Source: Prochlorococcus marinus CUG1433
Lineage (GTDB): Bacteria; Cyanobacteriota; Cyanobacteriia; PCC-6307; Cyanobiaceae
NCBI GenBank assembly: GCA_017644425.1
Contig: JAEPLN010000001.1
Location: 806,001 to 870,000, forward strand
DNA: 64,000 bases
Direction of reading: 5' to 3'
Below are positions 9,041-17,308 of this stretch, piece by piece; positions within the stretch are counted from its first letter, which is position 1, and each line of letters begins with the position of its first letter. The notes beneath the pieces are model-generated. The model had not been told where the DNA came from and did no database searches. It was given only the letters and a program-made list of their open reading frames with translations. Both the position numbers and the translations under genes were made by a program.

Positions 9041-10162
9041 TTGAAAAGCTACAACCACAGGCAATTTTTACTTTCCTCGCTAATTTCAATTGGTATTATA
9101 TGCCCTTTAAATGTTGTATCCCAACCAGTATCTAAAACCAAAATAAATGAAGTTAATATAATTTCAAAAAAATCTTTCATAACCAGTGCGGTAGAAAAAA
9201 CAGGTCCTTCAGTTGTAACAATTGATACTCAAAGATATGTTAAAAAAAGAAAATTCCCGAGAAATTCCCAACTATTCCTAGACCCATATTTTGAAAGATT
9301 TTTTGGATTAGATTTACCTAAAGACAACCAACCAAGTATTGAGCAAAGCCAAGGAAGTGGATTTATATTTGAAGATGGTCTTGTAATGACTAATGCTCAC
9401 GTTGTAAATGGTTCAGACAAAGTAATTATTGGTTTAAAAAATGGGAAAAAATTTAGTGGGAAAGTAATAGGTCAGGACTTTTTTACCGATTTAGCTGTGG
9501 TTAAGATTGAAGGAAAAGGGCCTTGGCCAAAAGCAAAATTGGGCGATTCAACAAAAATAAAAGTTGGTGATTGGGCAATCGCAGTTGGAAATCCATTTGG
9601 ACTAGAAAATACAGTTACTCTTGGAATTATTAGTAACCTAAAAAGAAACGTCACTCAACTAGGAATATACGATAAAAAACTTGAACTTATTCAAACAGAT
9701 GCTGCTATTAATCCTGGAAATTCTGGTGGACCATTATTAAATAGCAATGGAGAAGTAATTGGTATTAATACCTTAATCAGATCTGGTCCTGGAGCTGGTT
9801 TAAGTTTCGCAATTCCAATCAATCAAGCTAAAAAAATTGCAGATCAACTCATAAAAAATGGGAAAGTAATACATCCAATGATTGGAATAAGTCTGATAGA
9901 TAAAAATGATTCTGGAATAAATAATTACTCGGTTAGGGTGGGTTATGTAGTTCCTAATAGTCCAGCCGAAAATAGTGGAATAATGGTTAATGACGTCATC
10001 ATTAAAGTAGGTAATACAGATATTGAAAGAGCTTCAGACGTAATAAGCGAAATAAGTAAAAATGGTATTAAAAAACAAATAGATATACTTTTAAAGCGAA
10101 AAAATAAATTTATCAGAGTAAAAGTTTTACCAACTGATATAACTAATTTACAAAATAATTAA
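9041..10162 (+). CDS. HtrA/Deg family serine protease
   Basis: A 373-residue trypsin-like protease of the HtrA/HhoA/DegQ group, for periplasmic or lumenal protein quality control. The N-terminus carries a signal-like hydrophobic stretch (about 9-27). The catalytic triad is visible as H120 (TNAHVV), D150 (FTDLAVVKI) and S228 (PGNSGGPL). One PDZ domain follows at about 270-365. The start is a TTG codon at 9041. Cyanobacteria usually carry two or three HtrA paralogues, and I cannot tell which this is. It stands alone, with the small convergent 47-residue ORF behind it. Confidence 0.88.
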   Translation: MKSYNHRQFLLSSLISIGIICPLNVVSQPVSKTKINEVNIISKKSFITSAVEKTGPSVVTIDTQRYVKKRKFPRNSQLFLDPYFERFFGLDLPKDNQPSIEQSQGSGFIFEDGLVMTNAHVVNGSDKVIIGLKNGKKFSGKVIGQDFFTDLAVVKIEGKGPWPKAKLGDSTKIKVGDWAIAVGNPFGLENTVTLGIISNLKRNVTQLGIYDKKLELIQTDAAINPGNSGGPLLNSNGEVIGINTLIRSGPGAGLSFAIPINQAKKIADQLIKNGKVIHPMIGISLIDKNDSGINNYSVRVGYVVPNSPAENSGIMVNDVIIKVGNTDIERASDVISEISKNGIKKQIDILLKRKNKFIRVKVLPTDITNLQNN

Positions 10163-10167
10163 AAGTT

Positions 10168-10311
10168 TCAATTGTCGAATTCTTTAAGTAATTCCACACA
10201 TTCAGAAATACAAGTACCATCATTCAAATCACAGCTTAGGATGCAGTTAAAATAACTTTCAATAGGATCAGAAACTTGCAATTGTTTTTGATTAACATCG
10301 TAATTTTTCAT
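10168..10311 (-). CDS. Small cysteine-containing protein (47 aa)
   Basis: A short ORF of 47 codons beginning MKNYDVNQKQLQVSDPIES, followed by a four-cysteine segment of the form C-x3-C-x6-C-x3-C (FNCILSCDLNDGTCISECVE). The paired CxxxC spacing suggests two antiparallel helices joined by disulfides or a metal site, as in twin-CX3C proteins. It fills the gap between htrA and the ABC-F gene and is the only coherent ORF there. The function is unknown. The regular cysteine spacing is the main argument that it is real. Confidence 0.55.
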   Translation of the reverse strand: MKNYDVNQKQLQVSDPIESYFNCILSCDLNDGTCISECVELLKEFDN

Positions 10312-10454
10312 ATAGATAATAAAAAACTTTTTATTGTATTTTTTAGACTAAACAAGCGCAGTTGTCTTTGTAAAGATTAATGAGTGATCTTGCCTAGTTA
10401 AATGTAAACTTTATTAAAAGCGTTGTAATTATTGAATAATTACTTTTTTATTCT

Positions 10455-12068
10455 TTATTTATTTTTTTCTAAAAAATATTCGTAATTTCCATCGTATGAT
10501 AATAACTTTGAATCTTTGATTTCAACAATCCTATTTGCAACCTTTGAAATAAAATATCGATCATGAGAAATTATTAGTAGTGAACCTTTATAGTTCTTAA
10601 TTGCTAATTCTAAATTTTCTTTAGATTGCAGGTCTAAATGGTTAGTTGGCTCATCCAGAAGAAGAAAATTACTTGGATTTATAATCATAAGAGCCAACGC
10701 TAATCTTGCTTTTTCTCCCCCACTAAGTTGTTTAATATATTTAAAAACAGTTTCATTTTGAAAGCCAAAACCTCCTAAGAATGTTCTTACTTTTTTTTGT
10801 GACCATTCGGGAGATTTTTTACATATTAAGTCAATTACCCTCTCCTCAAGTAACAGTGCTTCAGCTTGGTTCTGTTCATAGTAGCTAGTAATTATATTAT
10901 GTTTTCCAAGATTAATTTCTCCAATTTCAGGATGTATTTTTTTCATAATAATTTTAAGCAATGTAGATTTACCACAGCCATTAGGTCCCAATATTGCTAT
11001 TTTCTCTCCAGCAGAAATCTTTAAATTTACATCTAAAAAAAGAATTTTATCATCATAACTATGAGATAAATTCTTGATATTTAACACTAATTTTCCTGAG
11101 CGAGGACAATCTGGAAAATCAAAAGCAGGACTTTTTGAGTTTGCTCTAGGAGCCTCGATTTTAGAAATTTTATTTAATTGTTTTTCTCTACTCTTGGCTT
11201 GAGAACTTCTTGTGGCACTAGCTCTAAATCTATCAATGTATTTTTTTTGGATCGCAATTTCTTTTTGTTGTAATTGATATGCTTTATTTTGTGATTCTTC
11301 ATTTAAAGATTTCTGTTCCACAAAAAAAGAATAGTTACCATTATATGTTTCAGATATTCCTCTATCTATAAAAATAATTTTTTGGCATAATTTATCTAAA
11401 AAATATCTATCATGGCTAATTATAATGATTGCAATCTTAAGGGATGATAGATATTCTTCCAGCCAGAAAATAGTATCTAAATCTAAATGATTAGTTGGTT
11501 CATCAAGTAAAAGTAAATCAGGTTTTTGCAAGATTATTTTTCCAAGCGCAACTTTCATCTGCCAACCACCCGAAAAATTTCCAACTAATTTATCAGCATC
11601 TTCGAGAGAAAAACCTAGTTTTGGTAAAATTTTTTCTACATCAGATTGCATTTTATAACCACCTAAAGCTTCAAATTTTGCTTGATACTTTGCAAGTTGA
11701 TTTACTAATGTTTCAAGTTCAAAGGAATTTTTTTTTATATCCAATAATTTCATTTTATTCTCAATTTCTAAAAGTTTAATGGCAACAATTTGTATATCTT
11801 TAAAAGAGCTTTCTAATTCTTCTCTCACTGAAAAATTAAAGTTACAATCTAATTCCTGTTTTAGATGGGCGATCTTAGGATTTCCCTCTTTTATAATCTT
11901 TCCACTTGTTTGCTCTTCCTCTCCAATTAAAATCTTAAATTGGGTTGATTTACCTGCACCATTAGAACCAACTAAGCCAACTTTTTCTCCTTTCTTAATC
12001 TCCCAATTAATATTTTTTAAAACAACATCTGTAGAATAAATTTTACTTATATCTTCAAATCTAATCAC
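10455..12068 (-). CDS. ABC-F family ATPase (ribosome-associated type)
   Basis: A soluble protein of 537 residues with two tandem ABC ATPase domains and no membrane segments. Walker A motifs are GSNGAGKS (34-41) and GPNGCGKST (near 360). Signature motifs are NFSGGWQMKVALGK and QLSGGEKARLALAL, with Walker B LLLLDEPTNHLDL and LLLDEPTNHLDLQ. A charged linker of about 80 residues joins the domains, as in the P-site tRNA interaction motif of ABC-F proteins. These proteins act on ribosomes (EttA, Uup, YbiT/YheS types) rather than in transport. Which subfamily this is cannot be settled by eye. Confidence 0.88.
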   Translation of the reverse strand: MIRFEDISKIYSTDVVLKNINWEIKKGEKVGLVGSNGAGKSTQFKILIGEEEQTSGKIIKEGNPKIAHLKQELDCNFNFSVREELESSFKDIQIVAIKLLEIENKMKLLDIKKNSFELETLVNQLAKYQAKFEALGGYKMQSDVEKILPKLGFSLEDADKLVGNFSGGWQMKVALGKIILQKPDLLLLDEPTNHLDLDTIFWLEEYLSSLKIAIIIISHDRYFLDKLCQKIIFIDRGISETYNGNYSFFVEQKSLNEESQNKAYQLQQKEIAIQKKYIDRFRASATRSSQAKSREKQLNKISKIEAPRANSKSPAFDFPDCPRSGKLVLNIKNLSHSYDDKILFLDVNLKISAGEKIAILGPNGCGKSTLLKIIMKKIHPEIGEINLGKHNIITSYYEQNQAEALLLEERVIDLICKKSPEWSQKKVRTFLGGFGFQNETVFKYIKQLSGGEKARLALALMIINPSNFLLLDEPTNHLDLQSKENLELAIKNYKGSLLIISHDRYFISKVANRIVEIKDSKLLSYDGNYEYFLEKNK

Positions 12069-12141
12069 TGTATTAAAAATAGAATTTACAAAATCTGAGT
12101 CTTATTTACAAAAAAAATATTCTGTGGAATAAAATTGGTTT

Positions 12142-12318
12142 ATGAAAAGAATAGAACAAATTGTAGTAATTTTCGTAGCTGCGGCTCTTGCGATTCCAAG
12201 TTATTGGTTTTTTTGGACTTTAGCTGGTGGAGGAGGCTACAACAAAAGAATACAACCTATGAAGAATCAAAACAATAATTATTCGAAACCTGTTTCTAAA
12301 GACCTCCTCGAGCCTTAA
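12142..12318 (+). CDS. Small single-helix membrane protein (58 aa)
   Basis: A 58-codon ORF starting MKRIEQIVVIFVAAALAIPS, with one transmembrane helix (about 6-28), a glycine run (AGGGGYN) and a polar C-terminal tail. It lies between the divergent ABC-F gene and the convergent Nif11-like gene, which it overlaps by 23 bases at the 3' ends. The hydrophobic helix with preceding Lys/Arg is typical of a bitopic thylakoid or plasma-membrane protein. No function can be assigned. Confidence 0.5.
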   Translation: MKRIEQIVVIFVAAALAIPSYWFFWTLAGGGGYNKRIQPMKNQNNNYSKPVSKDLLEP

Positions 12319-12526
12319 CTAACCACATTTTAGTTGCCTCGTCGTCGATAGTGCTCAAATATTCAATAACCTCTTCTTTAGTCACAGAAATATTTAACTC
12401 ATTACCTATATCACATATTTTATCTAAGGCTTTTTTGGGATTAGTCAGAGCTATCATAAACAAACTTTGTTTCTTTTTAGAATCATTTGCTATTAAGTTA
12501 TAAAGCTTTTCAGCATTACTGGACAT
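12296..12526 (-). CDS. Nif11-like small protein
   Basis: A 76-residue, mostly helical protein. The pattern LYNLIANDSKKKQSLFMIAL ... ALDKICDIGNELNISVTKEEVIEYL resembles the Nif11 domain (two helices, then an A-x-x-x-G-y/n-x-ft-x-E-E-l element). It ends in KARGGL, close to the double-glycine ending of Nif11-type leader peptides, but no core peptide follows. No peptide-modifying enzyme or peptidase-transporter is nearby, so a natural-product role is unsupported. It lies 34 bases downstream of the next minus-strand gene. Confidence 0.5.
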   Translation of the reverse strand: MSSNAEKLYNLIANDSKKKQSLFMIALTNPKKALDKICDIGNELNISVTKEEVIEYLSTIDDEATKMWLVKARGGL

Positions 12527-12560
12527 GTTTTTAAAATCTATTTATTAATAGATTATTACC

Positions 12561-12893
12561 TCAAGCTACATTTTTTTCATTATATTTATCAAAAGATAAA
12601 TCATTATCGGTATCCTTTATTTCTTTTGCTGATGCATCTGCCATACTTCTTGCGTCTAAACATAAAACCTTTCTTAGTTTCGCAAAGTTAGCTGCGTGAG
12701 ATTTTCTACCATCTTTTTGCGCAAAATACTCTGACTGTTGAAGAATATGGTGAAGATGGGTTAACAAATATGGACTAATTACAGCAGATACCAAAACATC
12801 ACTATTTTCATTATCGTCATAACTAACTAATCTTTTTTTCGGTTTATCAATTATCGACCTTTTTGGAGAATCAATTTTTCTTGAATTTTTCAT
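12561..12893 (-). CDS. Small soluble protein of unknown function, divergent from an RHH gene
   Basis: A 110-residue protein if started at the ATG at 12893; an in-frame ATG 15 bases upstream would add five residues. The N-terminus is basic (KNSRKIDSPKRS). The middle contains a helical segment LVSAVISPYLLTHLHHILQQSEYFAQ and a second part AANFAKLRKVLCLDARSMADASAKE. No family is recognised. It is divergent from the ribbon-helix-helix gene across a 117-base region containing an inverted repeat, so the two may be co-regulated. Confidence 0.55.
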   Translation of the reverse strand: MKNSRKIDSPKRSIIDKPKKRLVSYDDNENSDVLVSAVISPYLLTHLHHILQQSEYFAQKDGRKSHAANFAKLRKVLCLDARSMADASAKEIKDTDNDLSFDKYNEKNVA

Positions 12894-12933
12894 GGGACAA
12901 TAAAACAATTAATTGATACGGACATAAATTTCC

Positions 12934-12991
12934 TTACTAATAATATACACAAAGATAGTATCCTTGACTAACTGTGTATACTAATAAGTAA
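12934..12991. promoter_or_regulatory. Imperfect inverted repeat in the divergent promoter region (operator candidate)
   Basis: The left arm (12934-12951) reads TTACTAATAATATACACA. The right arm (12973-12991), read on the other strand, is TTACTTATTAGTATACACA. The inner 8 bases TATACACA/TGTGTATA are perfect, and the outer TTACT is also repeated. The arms are separated by 21 bases containing TTGACT. The element sits between the 110-residue gene and the ribbon-helix-helix gene, where an autoregulated operator would be expected. Binding by that protein is inference only. Confidence 0.45.
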
Positions 12992-13010
12992 CAGTTATCA
13001 ACTTTGACTC

Positions 13011-13313
13011 ATGGCTACCCGCCAAAACTCAACTAATGGGAAGCCTAAATCCCCCAGAATTCAAGTAGTTCTTCCAGAATTGATATGTGAGCAATTAACT
13101 ATTTTGGCTGATAATGAATCTAGGACAGTAAGTAATATGGCAAAAGTGTTAATTCAAGAGGGTATAAAAAAATATTTCGAAAAAGAAAGTAAATCACCTG
13201 TTTCAGAAAATAATTTAAATACTGATAAATTTAGAGATGAACTTGAAAAACAAAGCGTCAGGAGATTAAAAAGAGCTCCTCAAAGGATTAGATACTTTAA
13301 AAAATCTGATTAA
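13011..13313 (+). CDS. Ribbon-helix-helix (CopG-like) DNA-binding protein
   Basis: A 100-residue protein whose residues 15-56 fit the ribbon-helix-helix fold: a β-strand SPRIQVVLP, then helix ELICEQLTILADN, a turn ESRTVS, and helix NMAKVLIQEGIKKYF. A basic C-terminal tail follows (RRLKRAPQRIRYFKK). Such proteins bind DNA as dimers through the strand pair, often at short inverted repeats. The repeat just upstream (12934-12991) is a natural candidate site. No toxin gene follows, so this does not look like a toxin-antitoxin antitoxin. The target genes are unknown. Confidence 0.65.
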   Translation: MATRQNSTNGKPKSPRIQVVLPELICEQLTILADNESRTVSNMAKVLIQEGIKKYFEKESKSPVSENNLNTDKFRDELEKQSVRRLKRAPQRIRYFKKSD

Positions 13314-13319
13314 AAATAA

Positions 13320-14024
13320 TTAATTTTGAGGCAATTTCTGTAAATCTACAGTTTTACCCATGACTACCAAAATATTTCCTCTTTCCAAAATATATTTTGC
13401 TGGAGGATTAACTGTTAACTCTTCAGCAGGGCCTGCAGCAAGAACATTTACTAAATAATTTTTCCTCAAATTTAAATCTCTTAAAGATCTTCCAATAAAT
13501 TCCTCTGGAACAGTTATTTCATCTATACCAGTTTGATTATCTAGTTCCAATCTTTCGATTAGGTTTGGTCTTACTAGTTCTAAACCTAATCTTTCTCCTT
13601 GCATCCTAGATGGGAAAACAACTTTATCTGCACCTACTCTTTTTAGCATTTTTTCGTGCAAGTCACTAGTAGCTCTCGCTATTACTCTTTTCACTTTGCT
13701 ACCTTCACTATCCTTAGCAATAAGAGTTGTAGTTATACTTGCTTCAATTGGTTCACTAATACCCACTACAACAGTATTCATTTCAAGAATTCCCGATTCC
13801 TTCATAGACTCTTCATCAGTACAATCTACAACTCTCGCTTCTATCGAAGGTTCTAATTGCCTTAAATCATCAATAGCTTTTTCCGAATAATCTGCAGCTA
13901 AAACATCAGCACCATTACTAATAAGTTCTCTGCAAACTGCGGTTCCAAATCTTCCAACGCCAACAACTGCAAAAGTGAGTGCTTCATTTTCTCTCTTTTG
14001 AGACCACTGCCACCAATCAGCCAT
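13320..14024 (-). CDS. ktrA: Potassium uptake regulatory subunit (KtrA/TrkA, RCK protein)
   Basis: A cytosolic gating ring subunit of 234 residues with one RCK unit: an NAD(H)/ATP-binding Rossmann domain (VVGVGRFGTAV, GVGRFG at 22-27) and an RCK-C domain at about 150-230 (DEITVPEEFIGRSLRDLNLR ... GNILVVMG). A single RCK unit is typical of KtrA rather than E. coli TrkA, which has two. It binds nucleotide and opens KtrB for Na+-dependent K+ uptake. It is the last gene of the SLC13-ktrB-ktrA series, 18 bases after ktrB. Confidence 0.87.
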   Translation of the reverse strand: MADWWQWSQKRENEALTFAVVGVGRFGTAVCRELISNGADVLAADYSEKAIDDLRQLEPSIEARVVDCTDEESMKESGILEMNTVVVGISEPIEASITTTLIAKDSEGSKVKRVIARATSDLHEKMLKRVGADKVVFPSRMQGERLGLELVRPNLIERLELDNQTGIDEITVPEEFIGRSLRDLNLRKNYLVNVLAAGPAEELTVNPPAKYILERGNILVVMGKTVDLQKLPQN

Positions 14025-14042
14025 AATAAAACTCAGTCAATT

Positions 14043-15446
14043 CTAAACATATAGATCAGCCCTAGGATAGCCAATTCTCTTTTGTCTATCTATTCTACTC
14101 TTATAAAGAGCCTGCCAAAGTGCACTTAAAAGCAAAAGAATCCCAAGTCTGCCCACAAACATACCCACAATAAGAATAAGTTGACCAAAATGATTTAATT
14201 TTGCAGTTAAACCAATATCAAAACCAACTGTTGCAAATGCAGATATGCAAGTGAACAGAATTTCTAGGAATGTGAATGATTCTTTTTTAACAAAAGTATT
14301 AGTTGTACTAAGCAACATTGCCATTAAAAGAACAAAAAGCAAAGATCCAACTGTGATTCCAACTGCCTTTAGAATAACTTTATCTGAAATTAATCTATTG
14401 CTAATAATTACATCTTTCTGACCTCTTAAAGTTGATCTAGTTGCAGCCATTAAAGCAATAAATGTAGTTGTTTTTATACCTCCACCAGTACCTCCTGTAC
14501 TTGCTCCAATAAACATAAGCGTCATTAATAATAAGAGTCCTGTATCTGAGATAGAGGTCAAAGAAATCGGAAAATTTGTAAAGCCTGCAGTTCTTGCACT
14601 AACTGTTTCGAAGATAGATGACATCAACCGTTCAAACAAATTTAAATCATTAAAAAATTGACTATTTAGCAGTGATTCAGTGATAAAGAATCCCAATGAT
14701 CCGAACAATATTAGAGAAAAACTTGTCCTAATAACTAGTCTTGAATGAAGGCTTAATTTCTTATATGAAAGATTTTTTTTATGACTCCAAATATCATCAA
14801 TAACCCGCCAACCCAATCCACCCATAACAATGAGAAAAACAAAAACACTATTCACCAAATAATTTGTTCTATAGTCTTGAAGACTATTTGACATTAGAGA
14901 AAATCCTGCATTGTTATACGCAGAAATGCTATGAAAAATCGAGGACCATAGTCTTTCCCAATTATTTTGAATGTCTACAAATCCAAAAACATATAAGATA
15001 ATTGCGCCCAAGGATATGATAATAATCGCTGTAATAGCAATGCTTTGAAAAGTTCGACCAATTCCTCCAACTCCAAATTCATCTAAAGTCTTTCCTTTGT
15101 CTAATCTAGTTTTTAGCTTTGTCCCCTTTACAACAAACCCTTGTAAAAATGTTGTAATGGCCATTAATCCTAAACCACCTGATAAGAGCATAAAAGCTAA
15201 GAAAACTTGGCCAAAGAAATTTAAATCAACACCAATATCTATTATGGTTAAGCCAGTAACTGTTATTGCAGAAGTAGATGTAAAAAATGCTTCCCACAAA
15301 CCAACCTTTGAAGATGAACATAATGGAGAGCTCAAAATTAAAGTTCCAAGGCAAATAATAAACAAGCCTGTAACAATAGTAAATTGAGGTACAGATAGCT
15401 TTTTGTAAGCATCTTTTATCTTATAAACCTTGCTTGTGAATTTCAC
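14043..15446 (-). CDS. ktrB: Na+-dependent K+ transporter membrane subunit (KtrB/TrkH family)
   Basis: A 467-residue K+ translocating subunit with the four membrane-pore-membrane repeats of the SKT superfamily. The four filter glycines are visible in TSAITVTGLTIID, SAYNNAGFSLM, SARTAGFTNF and SAFATVGFDIG. Cyanobacterial KtrB uses Na+ for K+ uptake and supports osmotic adjustment in seawater. It follows the SLC13-like gene by 4 bases and is followed by ktrA, forming a tight operon. Confidence 0.87.
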   Translation of the reverse strand: MKFTSKVYKIKDAYKKLSVPQFTIVTGLFIICLGTLILSSPLCSSSKVGLWEAFFTSTSAITVTGLTIIDIGVDLNFFGQVFLAFMLLSGGLGLMAITTFLQGFVVKGTKLKTRLDKGKTLDEFGVGGIGRTFQSIAITAIIIISLGAIILYVFGFVDIQNNWERLWSSIFHSISAYNNAGFSLMSNSLQDYRTNYLVNSVFVFLIVMGGLGWRVIDDIWSHKKNLSYKKLSLHSRLVIRTSFSLILFGSLGFFITESLLNSQFFNDLNLFERLMSSIFETVSARTAGFTNFPISLTSISDTGLLLLMTLMFIGASTGGTGGGIKTTTFIALMAATRSTLRGQKDVIISNRLISDKVILKAVGITVGSLLFVLLMAMLLSTTNTFVKKESFTFLEILFTCISAFATVGFDIGLTAKLNHFGQLILIVGMFVGRLGILLLLSALWQALYKSRIDRQKRIGYPRADLYV

Positions 15447-15450
15447 TATA

Positions 15451-17259
15451 TTACCCGTAATTTAAAATTATCAATGCTGGCACAATAAATGACATTATAA
15501 GTGTTAATCCTGCGCCGTATTTTGCTATATCAAAAAATCTATATCTTCCAGGACCATAAACCATTAAATTTGTTTGATAACCCATTGGAGTCAAGAAAGA
15601 TTGACTTGCACCAAATAAAACAAGCATTATTAAAGCGCTTGGTGAAATTTCTAAAACATTTGAGAATTCAATAACAACAGGCAAAATCAAAGCAACCGAA
15701 GCAGCATTACTTATAAATTGTGTAAGAATAACTGTAGATACAAAAATTACGACTAGTGCAAAATAAAGAGGCATTCCGTTAAGGGCGAAGTTTAGATTAA
15801 CTGCAATTACATCTGCTAATCCAGTTATCTGCATAGCTACACTAAAACACGACAAAGATCCCAGCAATAAAATAACGTCTAACCTAATTGATTTTTGTAT
15901 CTCTGCAGGTCTTAAACATCCACAAGCAACCATTGCAATAACTGCCAAAAGAACTGAACCTACTAATGGAATATTAGAAACCGAAGGCAAAACCAACATT
16001 CCTATTGCAATTGCAATCGATATGGGTTTTTTTATCAAAAAAGGTAAGTCATCTTCGAATTGATCTAAAATAAGCAAATCATTACTAGCTTGCAAACCTC
16101 TTATTGAGTCTAGTGGTGCTTGCAATAATAAAACATCTCCAGCCCTTAAAACAGCTTGGCCTAATCTCTCCTGAACAGTTTGCTGACCTCTTCTTAATGC
16201 TAAAACTGTTGCATTATGACGCTGCCTAAATCTTAATTCTCTCAAACTTGCCCCAGCTAAAGTTGAACCAGCTGGCAACAAGGCTTCAAAGGTCTTAGTA
16301 CCTTCATCATCTGAGAAAACATTAGCCCCATCGAACGATGTTTTATTTTCTCCTAACAGAATAGTATGTTCCTGCTGCAGCCTAAACAAGTCTGCCCTTG
16401 TAACGCGGATTATTAATCTATCATTCGGTTCAATCTTTCTATCAGCCAAAGGAGGAAGAATAACTTTTCCATTTCGTTGCAATTCCAGAACATCAACGTC
16501 AAATCGTCTTTGCAATCTACTATTTCTGACAGATTGTCCAACTAATTCTGAAGTAGAGGGAATAGTAACTTCGGTAAAATATATATTCATATCACCATTT
16601 TTAATAAACTCCTTATCTCTCCCTCTATCTGGTAAAAGCACGTCAGAAACTAGAATCATATAGGTTGTACCTATCAGCCATACAGGAATTCCTATTGAAG
16701 TCAAACTAAATAATTCCAAACCTCCGTAACCTAATTGTTGACTAATATCACTTACAAGAAGATTTACTGAGCTACCTAATAATGTCAGAGTTCCACCGAG
16801 TAAAGTAGCAAAAGAAAGAGGTAATAAAACTTTTGATGGTGATATATTTCTCCGCTCGCACCAACTTTCAATTAAAGGTAACAAAGATGCTACTACTGGA
16901 GTATTAGGTACAATTCCAGATATTGGAGCAATCAAAAAAGCTATTAAAGAAATTAATTTCCTTGGAGTTCGAATACTTTCAGAAGAAATCAATTCTCTTA
17001 CTCTGTCTAAGGCACCACTTTTAAATAATGCTGAGGAAACTGCAAATAAACCCATAAGGGTAATTAAAGAAGGGCTACCAAATCCAGCTAAAGCTTTTTC
17101 AGGAGAAAGAACCCCAGTAGATATAAATATTCCGACACATAACAAACCAGTCAATTCTGGTGCAATAGTATTTCTAATAAACAAAATTATTGACATTATT
17201 AAAACAACTACCGTTATAAACGCATCAAAATTATTACTAACTACTGCAATTAAATTCAT
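15451..17259 (-). CDS. SLC13/DASS-family anion permease with two RCK-C (TrkA-C) domains
   Basis: A 602-residue membrane protein with two hydrophobic halves (about 1-205 and 405-602) separated by a soluble region containing two TrkA-C-like domains, at about 225-300 (NDRLIIRVTRADLFRLQ) and 325-400 (AGDVLLLQAPLDSIRGL). The first half contains the SLC13 element GIVPNTPVVASLLPLIESW and the second FISNAASVALILPVVIEF, with ASQSFLTPMGYQTNLMVYGPG near the end. The family carries Na+-coupled sulfate or dicarboxylate; sulfate is likely for a marine cyanobacterium but is not proven. It heads the operon with ktrBA. Confidence 0.8.
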   Translation of the reverse strand: MNLIAVVSNNFDAFITVVVLIMSIILFIRNTIAPELTGLLCVGIFISTGVLSPEKALAGFGSPSLITLMGLFAVSSALFKSGALDRVRELISSESIRTPRKLISLIAFLIAPISGIVPNTPVVASLLPLIESWCERRNISPSKVLLPLSFATLLGGTLTLLGSSVNLLVSDISQQLGYGGLELFSLTSIGIPVWLIGTTYMILVSDVLLPDRGRDKEFIKNGDMNIYFTEVTIPSTSELVGQSVRNSRLQRRFDVDVLELQRNGKVILPPLADRKIEPNDRLIIRVTRADLFRLQQEHTILLGENKTSFDGANVFSDDEGTKTFEALLPAGSTLAGASLRELRFRQRHNATVLALRRGQQTVQERLGQAVLRAGDVLLLQAPLDSIRGLQASNDLLILDQFEDDLPFLIKKPISIAIAIGMLVLPSVSNIPLVGSVLLAVIAMVACGCLRPAEIQKSIRLDVILLLGSLSCFSVAMQITGLADVIAVNLNFALNGMPLYFALVVIFVSTVILTQFISNAASVALILPVVIEFSNVLEISPSALIMLVLFGASQSFLTPMGYQTNLMVYGPGRYRFFDIAKYGAGLTLIMSFIVPALIILNYG

Positions 17260-17308
17260 ACAAAACTTATTTAACTCAATATACCCAAAAACAATATTTC
17301 AAAAAAGT

